Source: Dryocosmus kuriphilus (Eukaryota > Arthropoda > Insecta > Hymenoptera > Cynipidae). Taken from it: a DNA stretch of 64,000 bases. Location: the NCBI GenBank assembly GCA_038277395.1, contig CM076191.1:25640983-25704982 (forward strand), written 5' to 3'. A program made the translations under genes and the position numbers. The notes beneath the pieces were generated by a model, which did no database searches, was not told the origin of the DNA, and worked only from the letters and a program-made list of their open reading frames with translations. This document shows positions 59,903 to 64,000 of the stretch, piece after piece; position 1 is the first letter of the stretch, and the number at the start of each line of letters is the position of its first letter.

Positions 59903-60317
59903 CTGAAATGATTTCGATCGATCAAAAGATATCGCTCTTCTTCTTAGCCGCGATATCGCGCCGGTTAAAAAGGAAAAATGTCGATTCATTTGTCAAAGGC
60001 AAAGTCCCTTAACTTAAGTTTTTTGTTGTGAATTACGACACTAGTACCACCCACACCGAGTATATCTCGCTTAAAGACTTTTGAGAACGCTTGATAAAGT
60101 GCTAAAGTCGGGGACGTTGGGAAATGAGATGTTAGGATGTTGGTGGAGAGGAAACTGAGTAGCGCGTAATTTTAAACGCATTCTATCCATCTCATGAAGG
60201 CGCGCGGCGATTTCTCGTGCGGGACGACCCTGTGTGAAGTTTTCAGGCATTTTGTCACCAGCCTGCTCTGTGCACACTGCACACATAGAGTCTCGACAAC
60301 AGGGGCGTTCCACGTAC

Positions 60318-60463
60318 CGGCGTTCCATGCATAGAATAGTGGGCTGCCTGTCCCCTTCTTGGCAAATCGGACGTCGAGTTACGGCAAAAGCACTACAGAA
60401 GCCGGGTCCGGAACAAGACGCGACGTCGACGAAGGCATTCTGTATGCAGCTTGTTGTCGAGAA
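60318..60463 (-). CDS. Candidate host exon with cysteine-rich sequence
   Basis: A polypyrimidine tract ending CCCTTCTAG precedes the open stretch on the minus strand; a GTACGT donor follows at 60317-60312. The exon encodes a Cys-rich segment (SCIQNAFVDVASCSGPGFC, RRPICQEGD, ILCMER). Splicing to 59902 would preserve the frame. Without splicing, the frame reads on to 60071 with RPCCRDSMCAVC, a spacing that faintly recalls thrombospondin type-1 repeats. Both models are tentative. Confidence 0.33.
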
Positions 60464-60572
60464 CTAGAAGGGCAAAGAGGGACAACTTCCTCACTAACTT
60501 TTGCAATATTCACTGGCTCTTCCGTTCAACCTTTTAAGAATCATCTGGTTTATTTTTCTCCTTTTTACATTC

Positions 60573-60655
60573 TCACCTCAATAAGGAGGTATTAGTTTTA
60601 TGTGAAAACTGACTTTTGCGGATTTCATCAAATCTCCACGTTTTGAGACCCCTTC
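60573..60655 (-). repeat. Hairpin-rich repeat family, end fragment
   Basis: A reverse-oriented right end (GGAGGTATTAGTTTTATGTG) like that at 5040, cut off where copy 4 begins. Confidence 0.6.
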
Positions 60656-60661
60656 AGTGAA

Positions 60662-61633
60662 AAAAATCTGCCCGCTTCGCGGGCACATTCTCATCGCGCG
60701 CTTCGCGCGGAGTATGAACGCGCCTAGGGCGCGCGTCCGTTGGCACTCGCGCTTCGCGCCCCATACGTTATTTACGGCACTCACGCTTCGCGCTAGATAA
60801 TTACATTTTTTTAAAACGCATTGTAGATTGGAAAAGTTTTTTAGTGATTTTCCAAATTTTCACAATACAGGATTTCGATTCTTAAAAGTAAAACGATGAG
60901 TCGTATAAATAAATTTTGTAGTTCTTTCCAAAGTGAATAATTCTGCTTGTTAATATTTTCTCATATCTTGCATAGTTTTGCTGAAAAGTGGTTTCCTTTA
61001 TATTTCATGACATATTTCACGAATAACTCAAAACCTATGCGTCTGTTAAAAAAAGTGATGGAAAGCAAATTTGTAAATCTTTTTGAGGTGAAAAACTTTG
61101 TTTATTATCATTTTTTTTATATCTTGCATAGTTTGGCGTTAAATTTGAATTTTTGATTTTTAATCACGTTTTCTCGATTAAAACAAAAACCGTGCATTTT
61201 ACGAAAAAAAATAGTTAAGACAAAATTTTTAGATTTTTTTGAGATGAACAATTTTACTTTCTTACATTTTTTGTATCTCTCATAGTTTAGCCGGAAAATG
61301 GATTTTTTGATTTTGTGAAAACCGTTTTTGATGGATAAAACCATAACCGTTGGTCAAAAATCGGTGGTTAACGAACTCGTCCTTTCTTTTTACCCCTTAA
61401 AGAAGTGTACCAAAGCGCCATCCAATCCGATTAGTCCTTCGAAAGTTATCGTGGGAACAGACTCCAACGACAACAACAACGACAACGACGACGACGAAAA
61501 CGACAACAGACAGACAGACACCGTCGTAAAAACCGTTTTTTCGGATTCAGGAGGTCTCAAAACGTGGAGATTTCATAAAATCCGTCAAAGTCAAATTTGA
61601 CATAAATCTAATACCCTCTCTGATGAGAATGTA
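60662..61633 (+). repeat. Hairpin-rich repeat family, copy 4
   Basis: Left end AAAATCTGCCCGCTTCGCGG, the GC hairpin array (60,680-60,800), tandem units of about 150 bp, a trinucleotide tract (about 61,461-61,505) and the right end CTCTGATGAGAATGTA. Confidence 0.75.
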
Positions 61634-62590
61634 AAAACATGGTTTTTACGGCGGTGTCTGTCTGTTGTTTTTTCATTGTCTTCGTCGTCGTCGTCGTTGT
61701 CGTTGTCGTCGGCACCTGTTACTGCGATAACTTTTGAAAGAATCATCAGATTGGATTGCGGTTTGGCACACTTCATCAGAGTCCCAAAAGAAAGGACGAG
61801 TTCATTAACCAGCGGTTTTTGACCAATGGTTACGGTTTTATCCATCAAAAACTGTTTTCACAAAATCAAAAAATCAACTTTCCGGCTAAACTATATGAGA
61901 TACAAAAAAAACAGTAAAAACTAAAATTGCTCATCTCAAAAAAATCTACAAATTTTATTTCAACCATTTTTTGATAAAATGCATGGTTTTTGTTTTAATC
62001 GAGAAAATGTTAACAAAAATAAAAAACTGTGTTTTCTTGTCAAAATATTCAAGATACGAAAAAAATGATAATAAATAAAGCTGTTCAACTCAAAAAGATC
62101 TACAAATTTTGTATTAATAATTTTTTCGTAAAATGCACGGTTTTTGTTTTAATCGAGAAAACGTGATTAAAAATCAAAAATTCAAATTTAACGCCAAACT
62201 ATGCAAGATATGAAAAAAATGATAATAAACAAAGTTGTTCACCTCAAAAGGATTTACAAATTTGCTTTCCATCATTTTTTTTAACAGACGCATAGTTTTT
62301 GAGTTATTCGTGAAATATGTTATGAAATATAAAGAAAACCACTTTTCAGCAAAACTATGCAAGAATGCAAGATATGAGAAAATATTAACAAGCAGAATTG
62401 TTCACCTTGGAAAGAGCTACAAAATTTATTTTTATAAGACTCACCGTTTTACTTTTAAGAATCGAAATCCTGCATTGTGAAAATTTGCAAAATCACAAAA
62501 AAACTTTACCAATCTACAATGTGTTTTAAAAAAATTTTACTGTCGAGCGCGAAGCGCGAGTGTCATGATGAGAATGTATTTCTTAAGGGC
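61615..62590 (-). repeat. Hairpin-rich repeat family, copy 5 (inverted, shares its end with copy 4)
   Basis: Inverted relative to copy 4, with a TCG/TTG tract (about 61,680-61,712) and tandem units of about 150 bp, ending in a GAGCGCGAAGCGCGAG hairpin near 62,555 and TGATGAGAATGTA at 62,567. Copies 4 and 5 together form an inverted pair with its centre near 61,620. Confidence 0.75.
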
Positions 62591-62941
62591 GATAGAGCCT
62601 TCAGTAAAATAATTTCTTTTGTAATTTTTAATAAAAAATTCAAATTTAATAATCCCATTAAAAGTAGGTGTTTTGAAATTTTAAGACCCACGTAACGAAT
62701 ACCAAGCACGATGTGCAAGGACCCTGCCTTTTTTTAATGGGGTTTATTGGTTCCTCACGAGGATTGTTCACAGTGATGACTGAATTATTACATGCAGTCG
62801 ATTTTTGGGTTCCGAAGAAGTGAACGAAAACGAACTCATCTAAAATGAAAAGAGAACTTTCAGTGTGTCCTTTCTCAAATCTTGAAAAAAAAAACCTAGA
62901 CAATTCCAGGTTTCTGCTAGGTATCTTCAGATTTTTTTAGG
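62591..62941. other. No gene recognised
   Basis: Short AT-rich interval between repeat copy 5 and the mariner; only short, unsupported frames. Confidence 0.5.
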
Positions 62942-62943
62942 TA

Positions 62944-63755
62944 CACGAGGTGTGCAAAAAGTAAGGTGAATTTTCAAATTTCGCGGGCTACGTATATTCG
63001 ATCTTCATTTTTTTTAAATTTTACATTGGTACACTTGTCCCAAACATATGTGCAAAGTTTCAAGTGTATAGCATTTTTAGTTTGTTTGTGAGAGGCGTAA
63101 AGCTTAGAAGTGTTTGGTGTGATCTTCGATTTTCTGCTGTCGAAGGAAAATGTATCAGAGAACTTGCATCAAATTTTGTGTAAAAAATGAAATTAAGTGC
63201 TCCAAAACACTTGAAATGTTGACAGTGGCATACGGCGAGTCTACTTTGAGCAAAAAAAATGTTTATAAATGGTACAAGCTCTTCCAAGAAGGCCGAGAAG
63301 ACACCAATGACGAATCTCGCTCTGGACGCCCCAGCACGTCAATAAATGATGAAAGCGTTGAAGAAGTGAAGAATATGGTATTAGGGAATCGTCGAATCAC
63401 TGCTAGAAAAGTTGCTGAAGACGTCGGAATCTCGGTTGGCTCATGCCATGCAATTTTTTCCGATGTTTCGTGCATGAAACGCGTAGCAGCGTTTGTTCCG
63501 AAACTGCTTAATTTTGACCAAAAGAACCGTCGAATAAGTATCGCTCAAGAGCTGTTAAATGACGTCAATAATGATCCTGATATGCTCAAAAGTGTTATAA
63601 CTAGAGACGAATCATGGGTATACGGTTATGACGTCGAAACCAAAGCCCAATCGTCTCAATGGAAGATCCCGGAAGAGCCAAGACCGAAAAAAGTACGTCA
63701 AGTTCGATCAAATATCAAGGTTTTGCTAACTATATTCTTCGACTACCGTGGCGTA
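62944..63755 (+). mobile_element. Mariner element, 5' part
   Basis: The terminal sequence CACGAGGTGTGCAAAAAGTA follows a TA and precedes a mariner transposase. The element is cut at GCGTA (63755), where a second mariner begins. The 3' half is not in the window. Confidence 0.8.
63150..63755 (+). pseudogene. Mariner transposase, interrupted
   Basis: About 200 codons in one open frame. The N-terminal helix-turn-helix part has WYKLFQEGRE and SRSGRPSTS, followed by a second helix-turn-helix (RKVAEDVGISVGSCH). The catalytic domain begins with ITRDESWVYGYD (first Asp) and the YDVETKAQSSQWK and VLLTIFFDYRGV boxes, where the insertion cuts it. The second and third catalytic Asp lie beyond the cut. 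Tc1/mariner transposases normally have about 345 residues. Confidence 0.88.
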
Positions 63756-64000
63756 AACCGAGGCACGTCCAGAAAGTAAGTGTACTGGTACTCTCACAGC
63801 TGTAGGGAATACTTTTTCGACATGTTGGCAAGACTGCCGCGTAGCCTGACCTCTCCCCTTCAAAACGAAACCAACCCGAGGTTAGTGTGTTGAAAACTCT
63901 TGACGCAGTAACATCTCTCGCGAAAAATGTCGATCGTATCTCACGCCAAATGCGAAATTCGCACCGTCATTCGCGTCGTCATTTGGAGCGCTACGAACGC
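63756..64000 (+). mobile_element. Second mariner nested in the first (5' part)
   Basis: It begins right after the TA at 63754-63755 with AACCGAGGCACGTCCAGAAA, a mariner-like terminus. A transposase frame opens at ATG 63927 and continues off the window. Confidence 0.65.
63927..64000 (+). CDS. Mariner transposase N-terminus (cut by window end)
   Basis: 24 codons starting MSIVSHAKCEIRTVIRVV. The AKCEIR-VIR box is characteristic of the first helix-turn-helix of mariner transposases of a different lineage from the interrupted host copy. Confidence 0.6.
   Translation, partial: MSIVSHAKCEIRTVIRVVIWSATN

Overview
The window looks like AT-rich arthropod (most likely insect) nuclear DNA made almost entirely of transposable elements. 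I saw no RNA gene and no CRISPR array, and only one weak candidate for host exons (59.7-60.5 kb, minus strand). The taxonomic guess rests on the mix of elements (Polinton/Maverick, Merlin, mariner, Penelope-like, TTAA MITEs), on spliced and TATA/TCAGT-type eukaryotic promoters, and on low GC; no host gene confirms it.

Layout. 1-12.0 kb: non-coding repeats, two copies of a hairpin-rich repeat family (4.05-6.10 kb), a 500-N assembly gap (7479-7978), a fold-back element (9.2-10.1 kb) and a TTAA-flanked MITE (10,966-11,880). 12,016-27,269: Polinton A, flanked by the 6-bp target duplication ACCGTC. It is a giant palindrome: two inverted copies of the DNA-polymerase half of a Polinton plus a small zinc-finger/acidic gene, joined through a spacer of about 65 bp at 19,396-19,460; it has no capsid, ATPase, protease or integrase genes. 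27.3-32.1 kb: no recognisable gene. 32,124-47,884: Polinton B, flanked by ATTATT, with inverted repeats of about 1.16 kb and an almost full gene set: protein-primed DNA polymerase B, double and single jelly-roll capsid proteins, adenovirus-type protease, PLA2-like protein, packaging ATPase, fibre-like protein, chromodomain integrase and several uncharacterised small genes. Nearly every larger gene carries one or two disabling changes, so B is recently dead.

48.4-50.45 kb: a decayed Penelope-like retroelement with inverted terminal repeats that hold hammerhead-ribozyme-like cores. 52.1-54.3 kb: a Merlin transposase split by a 1.25-kb copy of the hairpin-rich repeat. 54,314-58,490: a DDE transposon with inverted repeats of about 0.88 kb, an AATT target duplication and a two-exon transposase (Sola-like, tentative). 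58.9-62.6 kb: dispersed repeats, a small MITE, candidate host exons and three more copies of the hairpin-rich repeat. 62.9-64.0 kb: a mariner interrupted by a second mariner that runs off the window.

How the parts work together: B encodes both arms of a virus-like life cycle (polymerase that copies a linear genome from its ends; capsid, protease and ATPase for packaging; integrase for insertion). A keeps only ends and a polymerase whose catalytic aspartate is lost in both arms, yet it is bounded by a perfect target duplication and is about as long as B (15.25 against 15.76 kb). This resembles the palindromic defective-interfering genomes known from linear, protein-primed viruses, replicated, packaged and integrated in trans. 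That reading is an inference; post-insertion rearrangement is the main alternative.
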